From positions 70,865-134,864 of the forward strand of contig NZ_JAHQUY010000001.1 in NCBI RefSeq assembly GCF_019052365.1: a stretch of 64,000 nucleotides of DNA, in the 5' to 3' direction. The notes beneath the pieces are model-generated. The model searched no databases and was not told the DNA's origin. It saw only the letters and a list, made by a program, of their open reading frames with translations. Numbering within the stretch: the first letter of the stretch is position 1; each line of letters starts with the position of its first letter. The translations under genes and the position numbers were made by a program. Source of the stretch: Leyella stercorea (GTDB lineage Bacteria > Bacteroidota > Bacteroidia > Bacteroidales > Bacteroidaceae). Shown one piece after another: positions 16,803 to 25,580 of the stretch.

Positions 16803-18515
16803 ATGAAGAAATCTTTACTTTTGACTGCGGCTCTTGTTATGGCAACAACAGCTGCCAACGCACAGCCGTTTGTTGAAGGCGTTCCGTTCAGCGCACGCCA
16901 GTTCGGCAAGCACCTCGTGCCAGCACTTAACGCACAGGCTCAGCCTTCAAAGCTGCGCGCTGAGAAGAAAAGCAACTATTACTTGCGTCCTGAAGGTGCA
17001 TTGTTCCAGACTTCTGATAAGACAGGTCAGCTTTGGGGTACAGTGTATATGTATGTTCCGGGTGCTTACGACGTAAAGTTCAAGAAGCAGGGCTCGGATG
17101 CTTATGTTTGGCATCAGAACACCTTCGACTATTACGGCGATGTAACTGTTAACGATTGCTCAAGCAAAACAGATTATTATTATAAGATTGACGCAAACGG
17201 CGACTTCAACTTGAAGAGTCTGTTTGATGGAAGCGACGCTGTTCCAACACTTGTTTGCAATACCGACTCGTTCCTCCTTGCTTCTGAGAATCCTTACTTC
17301 GGCAACCCCGGCGACCCAGGCAAACACGAATCATTGGCTTTGATGTACTATTATCCGCGCGTATATTCTGGTATCGACCAAGCTAACCGCCGCGTGACTC
17401 CGCTTTCATACACTATGGACCAGGTTAGCGAATTGTTCTTCGGTGGCATGGACAACGAGTACGTATATGGCTCGGGTACGTTCACACAGGACGGAGCTAA
17501 ATACACCGCCACCGGCGTTTATCAGTATTTCGACAAACCGATGGCTCCGCTGGTCGTAGAAGATATCTTCATTCCGGTTATCTCTAAGGGCTATTATCCT
17601 ATCGCGAAGGGCAAGTCGCTGCGTATGCAGATCCACAACGTGATAGAGCAGGACGGCCAGCGCATTCCTGGCGAAAAGATTCTCTACGAACTCACAGCTA
17701 CAGAGTCTGAGACTATCGACGTAGGCAGCGTTCCGTACGACGATAACACAAGCTACAACGCCTTCACACTCGTGTTCACAAAGAAGAACGCTGAGGGCAA
17801 GGCAGAGCGCTTCACAATCGACGAGCCGTTCTACGTAGTTATCGACGGACTCGACAAGGAAGGCATCGACTGCGGCTTTGAGGTCAGCGAGTTGCCTTAC
17901 TATTACGACAACTTCGACTCGGCTGTAGGCATGTGGAGCAAGGACGGCAGTCCGGCTTTCTTCAGCCTCTACAAGGACGTTGCGCTGAAGGTGTCGTTCT
18001 CGGCTAAGTACGACTACTGCAACCCGATGTACTACGTCCTCAACGGACGTGAGGAGAACTACGGCGTTGTGAAGATGGACAACGACGGCACAAGCGGCAA
18101 GACTCTCATTCCTGGCGATTTGGTCTTCGACGGTCCGGCTATCAAGACTAACGACAGCTGGTTCGACGCCAACAACGAGCCTAACTACACCGTAACTTGC
18201 GACGCCGACTGGGTTAAGTCAATCACTGCCGACACAAAGACATGGGCTGAATACGACATCACCGTGCTCAAGGTGGTATGCGACCCGCTGCCTGAGGGCG
18301 TTAGCGGACGCAAGTGCGAGCTCCACGTTCAGGGCAAGACCTGCAAGTCGACATATCCTATCGAGGTTCTGCAGGGCAATGCAGAGGCAGGCGTCAACGG
18401 CGTGACAGTTAACGTGGCACGCGACGGCAAGACATACAACATCGGCGGACAGCGCGTGGCTGACGACACAAAGGGCCTCGTAATCCGCAACGGCAAGAAA
18501 TATCTGAACAAGTAA
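16803..18515 (+). CDS. Exported protein of unknown function with T9SS-like C-terminal tail
   Basis: This 570-residue protein starts with a clear signal peptide (MKKSLLLTAALVMATTAANAQ, cleavage after ANA). The mature part is rich in Tyr, Asp and Gly with beta-strand-like alternation and no catalytic motif I can recognise. Residues about 455-520 resemble a BACON/Ig-like domain (VTCDADWVKSITAD... and LHVQGKTCKSTYPIEVLQ). The last 35 residues (DGKTYNIGGQRV...KGLVIRNGKKYLNK) look like the short type A sorting tail used by Prevotella-like surface proteins. It probably reaches the cell surface. It precedes another large exported protein on the same strand but has its own promoter. Confidence 0.75.
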   Translation: MKKSLLLTAALVMATTAANAQPFVEGVPFSARQFGKHLVPALNAQAQPSKLRAEKKSNYYLRPEGALFQTSDKTGQLWGTVYMYVPGAYDVKFKKQGSDAYVWHQNTFDYYGDVTVNDCSSKTDYYYKIDANGDFNLKSLFDGSDAVPTLVCNTDSFLLASENPYFGNPGDPGKHESLALMYYYPRVYSGIDQANRRVTPLSYTMDQVSELFFGGMDNEYVYGSGTFTQDGAKYTATGVYQYFDKPMAPLVVEDIFIPVISKGYYPIAKGKSLRMQIHNVIEQDGQRIPGEKILYELTATESETIDVGSVPYDDNTSYNAFTLVFTKKNAEGKAERFTIDEPFYVVIDGLDKEGIDCGFEVSELPYYYDNFDSAVGMWSKDGSPAFFSLYKDVALKVSFSAKYDYCNPMYYVLNGREENYGVVKMDNDGTSGKTLIPGDLVFDGPAIKTNDSWFDANNEPNYTVTCDADWVKSITADTKTWAEYDITVLKVVCDPLPEGVSGRKCELHVQGKTCKSTYPIEVLQGNAEAGVNGVTVNVARDGKTYNIGGQRVADDTKGLVIRNGKKYLNK

Positions 18516-18547
18516 GAATCCTAACTTCTATTTCGTAATTAGAAACA

Positions 18548-18634
18548 AAAAGGGGTGCGCAAGTTGCTCTGCAACCGCACCCCTATATATAAAAAGGTGC
18601 GAAGATTGCGCTGCAACCGCACTCGTATATATAA
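18548..18634. repeat. Pair of imperfect hairpin repeats between two exported-protein genes
   Basis: Two related units are present. GGGGTGCG...GTTGC-TCT-GCAAC-CGCACCCC (about 18552-18583) is followed by a degenerate second copy (GGTGCGAAGATTGCGCTGCAACCGCAC, about 18596-18622), each followed by TATATA. The TCT loop and GGGGTGC flank resemble the palindromes at 12983 and 39397, so this may be a diverged relative. The first could also terminate transcription of the upstream gene. Confidence 0.6.
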
Positions 18635-18689
18635 TATAATGTATAATAATTAGAGAGAGTTAATTAATAAGATAAATAACTTAAACAAT

Positions 18690-21600
18690 ATGATTATGAG
18701 AAAAACACTTAGAGTACTTCTCTCTGCGGTGCTGGCAGCCACAACGTTGGTTCCGTCGGCAACAAACGCGCAGACTCCGTCTACGGGCGGACCGTACGAC
18801 ATCCCGTATTCATGTCTTTGGAACGACCCGACTGTGCTGTCTACCAAGGAGTGGACCGTTGAAGACAAGAACAACGACGGCATCACTTGGGGATTCAGCA
18901 ACGACGTGCCCGGCAGTTTCATTAGTTATGTAGGCACTACGCAAAAGCAGGATGCCGACGACTGGCTCGTTAGTCCGTACTTGGCATTCGAGGCAGGCAA
19001 GACTTATAAGATTGAGACTGGCGGTTTCAAGGCTGCAGGCGGTGCACAGCAGTTGTCTGTGGCTGTCGGCACAGGCGACGACCCCACAACATACAAGGTT
19101 GTAGGCGACTACACCATCTCTGCTACATACGGCGTCGGTAGCGCTACACCAGTTGAAGGCGAGTTCATTGCTCCTACAACCGGTAAGTATCGCGTAGCGT
19201 TCCATTGCACCAGCAACCAGCGCGCTTATCTCCTTCTCCTTCCGGTGAAGGTGTTTGCCGAGGCAGCTTTGGCTGTGCGCCCGGCAGCAGTAAACGACCT
19301 CAACGTAGAGGTTGGCGCCAAGGGTAAAGTGTCGGCTAAGGTGTCGTTCACAACACCGTCTACCGACTATGCAGGCAATAAGCTCTCTGGTCTTACACGC
19401 GTTCAGCTCTATCGCGACTATGTGCAGGTGAAGAACTACGACGCTCCTGCTGTAGGCACAAAGATAGAGTGGCAGGACGACGAGGTAGTTACCGGCGAAC
19501 ATTCATACAGCGTAGTAGCTACAGCCAACGACTTGCGTAGCGACGAAGTTGTAAAGAAGGTGTATGTTGGTTACGACCGTCCGCTTCCTCCGCAGAACAT
19601 CAAGATCTACGACCACCTCAACGGCAAGGCTACCATCACATGGGACCCCGTTTCAGAAGTTGGTATGCATGGTGGATATGTAGATCCGAAGACAGCAGAA
19701 TACTGCGTGAATACACTTTATTATGGTTATCTTCAGCCGGTGGAGCAAGGTCTTACAACTACAAAGTGTGTTGTAAACGATGTTAACTACGACGGTGCTC
19801 AGGGTGCTGTGCAGTATGCACTTCAGACCTTCGTAGACAGCCCGACATCCGACACAGCCGTAGTCAGCGACTATGGACGTGAAGCATTCGTCATTGGTCT
19901 GGCACACCCGATTCCTTACTACGAGTCGTTCGCTAACAAGAGCCTTCAGAAGGGTCCGTGGATTATCGACGCCAACTGTTCAGGCAAGTTCGGTCTTTCA
20001 GAAGACAGCCAGGACGACGACGCAGGCGCACTCGTGTTCAACCCGTCAACAGGCAGCACTTTGGCTTGCATCCAGGGTCCGAAGGTAGACATCTCTAAGG
20101 CAGGCAACCCGCAGCTCGTATTCTGGTACTACGCATATCCTGGCACCGACGGCAAGATAACCGTAAAGGTTAACCGCAACGGTCAGGAGATGAAGGAAGT
20201 AGGAACCGTCGATTACAGCAAGCTCAGCGGTTCAATTGGCTGGCGTTCTGTATCGTTCGACCTCGCTGGCGTTAGCAACGCAGGCGTAGAGAACGGCTAC
20301 ATCCGTCCTTACTTCTACGCAGAAGGACTTTCTACAAGCCTCTTAATCGACAATATCAAGATTTACGACGCTGTCGACAACAACCTCTCTGCTGAGCTCG
20401 ATGCTCCTGCACACGTGCAGAACGGCAAGGTGACTGTAGTGAACGTAAAGGTTACTAACCTCGGCACAGCAAAGGCAAGCGGCTACAAGGTACACCTCTA
20501 TGTAGACGGCAAGAAGTATGAGACAGAAGAGGGTGAAGACCTCGAGCCGAACGCACAAGCTACATACGAGTTCGCATTCACACCGAAACTCGGCGCAAAG
20601 AGCTTCAAGGTGAGCGGCGAAGTAGAGTGGGCTGCAGACGCATTCCAGGACAACAACAAGACTGATGAGGCAACAGTAGGCATCGTTAAGTCGCCGCTTC
20701 CGGCAGTCAGCGACCTCGCTGCTTCAGCCAAGGGCGTGCTCACATGGTCGTCGATGAATGTTGACGGCGCTGTGGTTAAGGACGACTTCGAGACATACAC
20801 ACCGTGGTCTATCAACAACGTAGGCGACTGGACACTCTACGACGGCGACAAGGGCACTGTATATACCTTCGGTGGTATCCAGCACCCGAACTCAGGCGTA
20901 GCACAGGCTTACATCGTCTTTAACCCGTGGCAGGTGAGCGGCATCACAGGCAGCAACTGGCAGATGTTTGCAGACATCTTCGCGCCTCACTCTGGCGAGC
21001 AGTCGATGATGTCAACCGGCACCACAATCGACACCGGCACACCTACCAACAACTGGCTCATCACTCCGGAGCTTTCGGGCGAGGAGCAGACCGTTTCGTT
21101 CTGGGTTAACGCTCCTGGCGACGAGGTAAGCCGCGGCGAGCAGTATCCGAACTCAGGTCCTGAGACATTCGACCTCTACTACTCTGAGGACGACACCAAC
21201 CCCAACTCGTTCATCAAGATCAACAAGGACTCTTACGAGGCTGTTTACGACTGGAAGCAGTACAACATCGACCTTCCTGAGGGTGCTAAGTACTTCGCTA
21301 TCGTACACACAAGCACTGGTTCGTTGACATCTTACAACTACGAGCCCGACCGTGTATGTGTTGACGATGTTACATACCGTGCAGGCGGCTTGCGTGTAAT
21401 GGGCTACAACGTATATCGCGACGGCGTTCTCGTTAAGAAGCTCGACAGCAAGACCACAACCTGGACCGACGACAACTACGCTAACGACAACGGCTACGGC
21501 GCAGGCAACCACAAGTACAACGTAATCGTGGTTTACGCTAACGGCGAGTCTGACGTGTCTAACACAGCTTACGTAGGCGACCCTGCTGCAGGCATCGGTC

Positions 21601-21731
21601 TCGTAACAGTTGAAGGCGCAAAGGCAGACAACCGCGTATATACCGTAGACGGACAGTACGTAGGCAAGAGCCTCCAGAACCTCAACAAGGGTCTCTACAT
21701 CCAGAACGGCAAGAAGGTTGTAGTGAAGTAA
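18690..21731 (+). CDS. Large exported multidomain protein (adhesin-like, fibronectin type III-like) with T9SS-like tail
   Basis: This 1013-residue protein has a signal peptide (RKTLRVLLSAVLAATTLVPSATNAQ). I see three jelly-roll or cleaved-adhesin-like modules: DDWLVSPYLAFEAGKTYKIE (about residues 90-110), IPYYESFANKSLQKGPWII (about 408-427, followed by LACIQGPKVDISKAGNPQLV), and NNWLITPELSGEEQTVSFWV (about 788-808). FN3-like segments lie between them (PPQNIKIYDHLNGKATITWDP; GYNVYRDGVLVKKL). The end VYTVDGQYVGKSLQNLNKGLY...NGKKVVVK is a T9SS-type tail. A surface role in binding host or glycan material is inferred; no catalytic residues are evident. Confidence 0.75.
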   Translation: MIMRKTLRVLLSAVLAATTLVPSATNAQTPSTGGPYDIPYSCLWNDPTVLSTKEWTVEDKNNDGITWGFSNDVPGSFISYVGTTQKQDADDWLVSPYLAFEAGKTYKIETGGFKAAGGAQQLSVAVGTGDDPTTYKVVGDYTISATYGVGSATPVEGEFIAPTTGKYRVAFHCTSNQRAYLLLLPVKVFAEAALAVRPAAVNDLNVEVGAKGKVSAKVSFTTPSTDYAGNKLSGLTRVQLYRDYVQVKNYDAPAVGTKIEWQDDEVVTGEHSYSVVATANDLRSDEVVKKVYVGYDRPLPPQNIKIYDHLNGKATITWDPVSEVGMHGGYVDPKTAEYCVNTLYYGYLQPVEQGLTTTKCVVNDVNYDGAQGAVQYALQTFVDSPTSDTAVVSDYGREAFVIGLAHPIPYYESFANKSLQKGPWIIDANCSGKFGLSEDSQDDDAGALVFNPSTGSTLACIQGPKVDISKAGNPQLVFWYYAYPGTDGKITVKVNRNGQEMKEVGTVDYSKLSGSIGWRSVSFDLAGVSNAGVENGYIRPYFYAEGLSTSLLIDNIKIYDAVDNNLSAELDAPAHVQNGKVTVVNVKVTNLGTAKASGYKVHLYVDGKKYETEEGEDLEPNAQATYEFAFTPKLGAKSFKVSGEVEWAADAFQDNNKTDEATVGIVKSPLPAVSDLAASAKGVLTWSSMNVDGAVVKDDFETYTPWSINNVGDWTLYDGDKGTVYTFGGIQHPNSGVAQAYIVFNPWQVSGITGSNWQMFADIFAPHSGEQSMMSTGTTIDTGTPTNNWLITPELSGEEQTVSFWVNAPGDEVSRGEQYPNSGPETFDLYYSEDDTNPNSFIKINKDSYEAVYDWKQYNIDLPEGAKYFAIVHTSTGSLTSYNYEPDRVCVDDVTYRAGGLRVMGYNVYRDGVLVKKLDSKTTTWTDDNYANDNGYGAGNHKYNVIVVYANGESDVSNTAYVGDPAAGIGLVTVEGAKADNRVYTVDGQYVGKSLQNLNKGLYIQNGKKVVVK

Positions 21732-21760
21732 TTTGCAAAAAATAGTTAAGATATAAATTA

Positions 21761-21817
21761 AATGCGGGTGCAAATGGTCTGACTTTCAATAAAAAGTCGT
21801 ACCTTTGCACCCGCATT
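21761..21817 (+). promoter_or_regulatory. rpsO promoter embedded in a long inverted repeat
   Basis: AATGCGGGTGCAAA (21761-21774) is perfectly repeated in inverted form at 21804-21817. Between them GACTTT/AAAGTC forms an inner hairpin. The -7 box TACCTTTG (21800-21807) overlaps the right arm. On RNA read from the upstream gene this would be a long hairpin followed by TTTTG and could end that transcript. On DNA it may be an operator for rpsO. Confidence 0.65.
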
Positions 21818-21850
21818 TTGCACAAATAACAATTTAATTTTTAAAGTTCT

Positions 21851-22120
21851 ATGTATTTAGATCAGGCAAAAAAACAAGAGATCTTTGGACAGTACGGAAA
21901 GTCTAACACTGATACTGGTTCAGCTGAGAGCCAGATAGCATTGTTCTCATACCGTATTTCCCATTTGACGGAACATCTTAAGAAGAACCGTAAAGATTAT
22001 ACTACCGCACGTTCTTTGACACAGCTGGTAGGAAAGCGCCGCGCATTGCTTAACTATCTGTACGACCGCGACATCAATCGCTACCGTGCAATCATCAAGG
22101 CCCTCGGCCTCCGTAAGTAA
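21851..22120 (+). CDS. rpsO: 30S ribosomal protein S15
   Basis: This 89-residue primary rRNA-binding protein of the small subunit has normal length. The conserved core LTEHLKKNRKDYTTARSLTQLVGKRRALLNYL (about residues 38-69) and the end YRAIIKALGLRK are present, as is GSAESQIALFSYRI near residue 24. It is monocistronic, between its own promoter (-7 at 21800-21807) and a terminator 22 bases after the stop. Confidence 0.96.
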   Translation: MYLDQAKKQEIFGQYGKSNTDTGSAESQIALFSYRISHLTEHLKKNRKDYTTARSLTQLVGKRRALLNYLYDRDINRYRAIIKALGLRK

Positions 22121-22141
22121 TCCGCACAAAGGAAACAAGGT

Positions 22142-22175
22142 CCCGCGTACTCAAAGAGAACGCGGGATTTTTTTT
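22142..22175 (+). terminator. Rho-independent terminator after rpsO
   Basis: CCCGCGT (22142-22148) pairs with ACGCGGG (22160-22166), followed by ATTTTTTTT. Confidence 0.9.
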
Positions 22176-22207
22176 GTATTTATACTACTTGTCTGAAAAA
22201 AAAGTAG

Positions 22208-22215
22208 TAACTTTG
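22208..22215 (+). promoter_or_regulatory. typA promoter -7 box
   Basis: TAACTTTG lies 25 bases upstream of ATG 22240. It argues against the longer reading from 22174, which would begin upstream of the promoter. Confidence 0.7.
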
Positions 22216-22239
22216 CAGAAGTTTTTTAAGGTATATAAA

Positions 22240-24042
22240 ATGCAAGATATTAGAAACATTGCGATTATCGCCCATGTCGACCATGGAAAGACCACGCTTG
22301 TCGACAAGATGATGTTGGCGGGCAAGCTGTTCCGTGACGGCCAGGATAACAGTGGCCAGGTATTGGACTCCAACGACCTGGAACGAGAACGAGGAATAAC
22401 TATCCTTTCCAAGAACGTTTCAATCAACTGGAAAGGCACAAAAATCAATATTATTGACACCCCGGGTCACTCCGATTTCGGTGGTGAGGTAGAGCGCGTG
22501 CTCAACATGGCAGACGGTTGTATTCTGCTTGTTGACGCATTCGAAGGACCGATGCCGCAGACACGCTTCGTGCTGCAGAAGGCGCTTCAGATCGGTCTGA
22601 AGCCGATCGTTGTTGTGAACAAGGTTGACAAGCCCAACTGCCGCCCAGAGGAAGTGTACGAAATGGTGTTCGACCTCATGTTCTCACTCAACGCTACCGA
22701 AGACCAGCTCGACTTCCCCGTTGTTTACGGTTCGGCAAAGAACGGCTGGATGGCTGAGGACTATAACGCCCCGACAGACAATATCGACTATCTGCTCGAC
22801 AAGATTGTAGAAGTGATACCCGCACCGAAAGTGCTTGATGGTACGCCGCAGATGCTCATCACATCGCTCGACTACTCAAGCTACACCGGTCGTATCGCCG
22901 TAGGTCGCGTTCACCGCGGCACGCTCAAGGAAGGCATGAACATAACCATCTCTCACCGCGACGGCACTCAGGAGAAGACACGCATCAAGGAAATACACGT
23001 GTTCGAGGGAATGGGACAGAAGAAGGTAGACGAGGTTCACTCTGGCGACATCTGCGCCATCGTAGGTCTGGAGCGCTTCGAAATCGGCGACACCATCTGC
23101 GACTTCGAGAACCCCGAGCCGCTGCCTCCTATTGCTATCGACGAGCCTACCATGAGTATGCTCTTCACCATCAACGACTCGCCGTTCTTCGGTAAGGAAG
23201 GCAAGTTCGTTACATCACGCCACATCAACGACCGCTTGCAGAAGGAGCTTGAGAAGAACCTTGCGCTGCGCGTGCGTCCGTTCGAGGACACCACGGATAA
23301 GTGGATCGTAAGCGGACGCGGTGTGCTCCACCTCTCTGTGCTCATCGAGACAATGCGTCGCGAGGGCTACGAGCTTCAGGTAGGTCAGCCGCAGGTAATC
23401 TACAAGGAGATTGACGGTGTGAAGTGCGAGCCTATCGAGGAACTTACTATCAACGTGCCCGAGGAGTTCTCGAGCAAGATGATTGATATGGTGACACGCC
23501 GCAAGGGCGAGATGACATCTATGCAGACCCTCGGCGACCGCGTAGACATCGAGTTCGATATACCGTCGCGCGGCATTATCGGTCTGCGCACCAACGTGCT
23601 CACAGCGAGCCAGGGCGAGGCTATCATGGCCCACCGCTTCAAGGAGTACCAGCCGTACAAGGGCGAGATTACACGCCGTATGAACGGTTCGATGATTGCG
23701 CTCGAGACCGGCACAGCCTATGCTTACTCTATCGACAAGCTGCAGGATCGCGGCAAGTTCTTCATCGATCCGGGTGAGGAAGTGTACGCAGGTCAGGTGG
23801 TAGGCGAGCACGTTCACGACAACGACCTCGTCATCAACGTTACGAAGGCAAAGCAGCTCACCAACGTTCGTGCCAGCGGTTCTGACGAGAAGGCGCGCGT
23901 GATACCGAAGGTGGTGATGAGTCTTGAGGAGTGCCTCGAGTACATCAAGGGCGACGAGCTCGTGGAGGTTACTCCGAAGAGCATGCGTATGCGCAAGGTC
24001 ATTCTCGACCATCTCAGCCGCAAGCGCAGCAACAAAGACTAA
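22240..24042 (+). CDS. typA: Ribosome-associated translational GTPase TypA/BipA
   Basis: This 600-residue GTPase acts on the ribosome in stress and low-temperature assembly. All G motifs are seen: [15 protein letters not shown] (G1, about residues 10-24), RGITILSKN (G2), [16 protein letters not shown] (G3), NKVDKP (G4) and GSAKNGW (G5). Domain II, the EF-G-like domain III and V regions, and the BipA-specific C-terminal domain ([39 protein letters not shown]) follow. I start it at ATG 22240 ([16 protein letters not shown]), which matches the family. It is monocistronic, with its own promoter and terminator. Confidence 0.95.
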   Translation: MQDIRNIAIIAHVDHGKTTLVDKMMLAGKLFRDGQDNSGQVLDSNDLERERGITILSKNVSINWKGTKINIIDTPGHSDFGGEVERVLNMADGCILLVDAFEGPMPQTRFVLQKALQIGLKPIVVVNKVDKPNCRPEEVYEMVFDLMFSLNATEDQLDFPVVYGSAKNGWMAEDYNAPTDNIDYLLDKIVEVIPAPKVLDGTPQMLITSLDYSSYTGRIAVGRVHRGTLKEGMNITISHRDGTQEKTRIKEIHVFEGMGQKKVDEVHSGDICAIVGLERFEIGDTICDFENPEPLPPIAIDEPTMSMLFTINDSPFFGKEGKFVTSRHINDRLQKELEKNLALRVRPFEDTTDKWIVSGRGVLHLSVLIETMRREGYELQVGQPQVIYKEIDGVKCEPIEELTINVPEEFSSKMIDMVTRRKGEMTSMQTLGDRVDIEFDIPSRGIIGLRTNVLTASQGEAIMAHRFKEYQPYKGEITRRMNGSMIALETGTAYAYSIDKLQDRGKFFIDPGEEVYAGQVVGEHVHDNDLVINVTKAKQLTNVRASGSDEKARVIPKVVMSLEECLEYIKGDELVEVTPKSMRMRKVILDHLSRKRSNKD

Positions 24043-24071
24043 TTTCTTGTATCGAAATATATACAACAACG

Positions 24072-24109
24072 GGTGTTCCAAGACTGTGAAGTCATGGGAC
24101 ACCTTTTTT
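24072..24109 (+). terminator. Rho-independent terminator after typA
   Basis: GGTGTTCC pairs with GGGACACC (one G-U pair), followed by TTTTTTC. Confidence 0.85.
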
Positions 24110-24144
24110 CGTATCAAATGCTTGCTTTTATGGAATTAATTTGT

Positions 24145-24152
24145 TACATTTG
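24145..24152 (+). promoter_or_regulatory. -7 promoter box of the XRE regulator
   Basis: TACATTTG matches TAnnTTTG. The first downstream ATG (24157) is only five bases away, so that mini-ORF would be almost leaderless. Confidence 0.6.
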
Positions 24153-24156
24153 CGGC

Positions 24157-24198
24157 ATGGGAATAGAAAAGATACGAAAAGTCATATGTAGTTTATGA
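24157..24198 (+). CDS. Possible 13-codon upstream ORF overlapping the XRE start
   Basis: ATG 24157 opens a reading frame for MGIEKIRKVICSL that ends in TGA at 24196-24198. The stop overlaps the next gene's ATG (ATGA, 24195-24198). The one-base-step overlap is typical of translational coupling. In toxin-antitoxin operons of this kind the toxin gene usually lies upstream. This could be a remnant of it, a regulatory leader peptide, or chance. Confidence 0.35.
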   Translation: MGIEKIRKVICSL

Positions 24199-24506
24199 TA
24201 AACGTTAGTGATGAGAAATGGAAGAGTCTGCCGAAAGTAAATGACAGACTCAATGAGAGATACGGCGCACCCGGCACCCCTTCGCGCGATGCTTTCGAGG
24301 CACGCGCCAAGGCGTGGTATTACGCCGAGTTGCTGAAAGAAGAGCGCAAGCGCCAGAAGCTTACGCAGCAGCAGCTTGCCGACAAGATTGGCAAGAAGCG
24401 CGAGTATATATCTACTATAGAGCGTGGCAACAGCGACATGCAGATGTCTACGTTCCTGCAGATAGCCTCTGCGTTAGGACTGCGTTTCTCGCTCGTGGTG
24501 GGCTGA
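24195..24506 (+). CDS. XRE-family helix-turn-helix regulator (HigA-like, no toxin partner)
   Basis: This 103-residue protein has an N-terminal linker with GTPSRDAFEARAKAWYYAELLKEERK and a C-terminal XRE HTH: KLTQQQLADKIGKKREYISTIERGNSDMQMSTFLQIASALGL (about residues 55-97). This architecture is usual for antitoxins partnered with RelE/HigB-type toxins in Bacteroidales. No toxin gene is present on either side. Upstream there is only a 13-codon ORF, downstream an unrelated barrel gene. It may act as a stand-alone repressor of its own promoter. Confidence 0.7.
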   Translation: MINVSDEKWKSLPKVNDRLNERYGAPGTPSRDAFEARAKAWYYAELLKEERKRQKLTQQQLADKIGKKREYISTIERGNSDMQMSTFLQIASALGLRFSLVVG

Positions 24507-24619
24507 CGGCAAATTAATGTGCGGGTGGGCTGACAACAAGTTGGTTAAACCACGCGCCCGAACACAATAATAACGGCTGTTCGGCGTTTATTATTCAGAA
24601 AGTGAAAACGTAAACGAAC

Positions 24620-25342
24620 ATGAAAGAAATGAAGAAAAGAACAATATTGTTGGGCCTTGCCGCAGGCGTGCTGCCGGCAATGGCACAACCAAAGGTCGGC
24701 ACCGTATCCGTGCTGCCACGTGTGGGTGTGGTTCTCGCCAATCTGCCCGGCGACAATATTTATATAGCCGGTGGAGTCGGCGACAACATGACTTACTCGG
24801 CACGCTACAAGGCAGGCCTGATGGCAGGTGTCGACATCGACTGGCAGTTCATGCCCAGCCTCTCTGCCACCATCGGTGCGCAGTACGTGCAGCAAGGCGC
24901 CAAGTACGGCAACGACGGCTACAAGGTGCAGGTGTCGGAAGGCGTGTACAAAGGCACGGGCTACAGCGACTGGAGCACGCAGCTCCATTACATCAACGTG
25001 CCTTTGATGCTCAACGCCTACCTCGGTACGGGCTTTGCCGTTAAAGCCGGTGTGCAGATAGGCTTCTCGCTCTCGGGCAAGATGAAGTACACCGAGCAGC
25101 AGTACACGATGACGAAAGATGACGTGAAGTATGAGAAACCCGAACACGTGAAATATGACCTGAACTCAACGCTTACAAAAGTGACATTCGCTATTCCCGT
25201 CGGTGTGAGCTACGAGTTCTCTAACGTCATCCTCGACGCGCGCTATAACATCGGACTCACACAGTTCCAGAACATTGACGGCTTCGAGTCGTCGAAGAAC
25301 CGTGTGTTCACGTTCAGCGTAGCCTATCGTTTGGAACTATAA
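24620..25342 (+). CDS. Outer-membrane beta-barrel protein (PorT-like OMP_b-brl family)
   Basis: This 240-residue protein has a signal peptide (MKKRTILLGLAAGVLPAMAQ) and regular amphipathic strands. They include YKAGLMAGVDIDWQFMPSLS, YINVPLMLNAYLGTGFAVKAG and IPVGVSYEFSNVILDARYNIG, ending in VFTFSVAYRLEL. The LxYINVPLML block is characteristic of the Bacteroidetes porin-like barrels of PorT type. The start is ATG 24620 or 24629. It is about 115 bases downstream of the XRE gene. An AATAATAA/TTTATTATT hairpin lies just upstream (about 24565-24597). Exact role unknown. Confidence 0.75.
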   Translation: MKEMKKRTILLGLAAGVLPAMAQPKVGTVSVLPRVGVVLANLPGDNIYIAGGVGDNMTYSARYKAGLMAGVDIDWQFMPSLSATIGAQYVQQGAKYGNDGYKVQVSEGVYKGTGYSDWSTQLHYINVPLMLNAYLGTGFAVKAGVQIGFSLSGKMKYTEQQYTMTKDDVKYEKPEHVKYDLNSTLTKVTFAIPVGVSYEFSNVILDARYNIGLTQFQNIDGFESSKNRVFTFSVAYRLEL

Positions 25343-25385
25343 AAACCTGCGACGTCGCCAAAACCAGAACATCAACCGAACAACA

Positions 25386-25580
25386 ATGGAAAAGAAGATA
25401 GTAGTCTGCTGCGCCATCATCGTAGCAGGAACATACATACTCTCGCGCTCGTGGTCGATGACCATCGGCGTGGCTCTGCTGCTCTACGCCCTCGACGCCT
25501 ACCTCACGGCTTGGGTGAAGAAGAAGGACGAGCAGTATTACGGAAAAAAGAAAAAGGAAGAAGATGGAGAAACTCATTAA
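25386..25580 (+). CDS. Small membrane protein, unknown function
   Basis: This 64-residue protein has two hydrophobic segments (VVCCAIIVAGTYIL and MTIGVALLLYALDAYLTAW) and a highly charged tail (KKKDEQYYGKKKKEEDGE). Its last 17 bases overlap the start of the kinase-RapZ fusion gene, so the two are probably translationally coupled. I do not recognise the family. Confidence 0.6.
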   Translation: MEKKIVVCCAIIVAGTYILSRSWSMTIGVALLLYALDAYLTAWVKKKDEQYYGKKKKEEDGETH

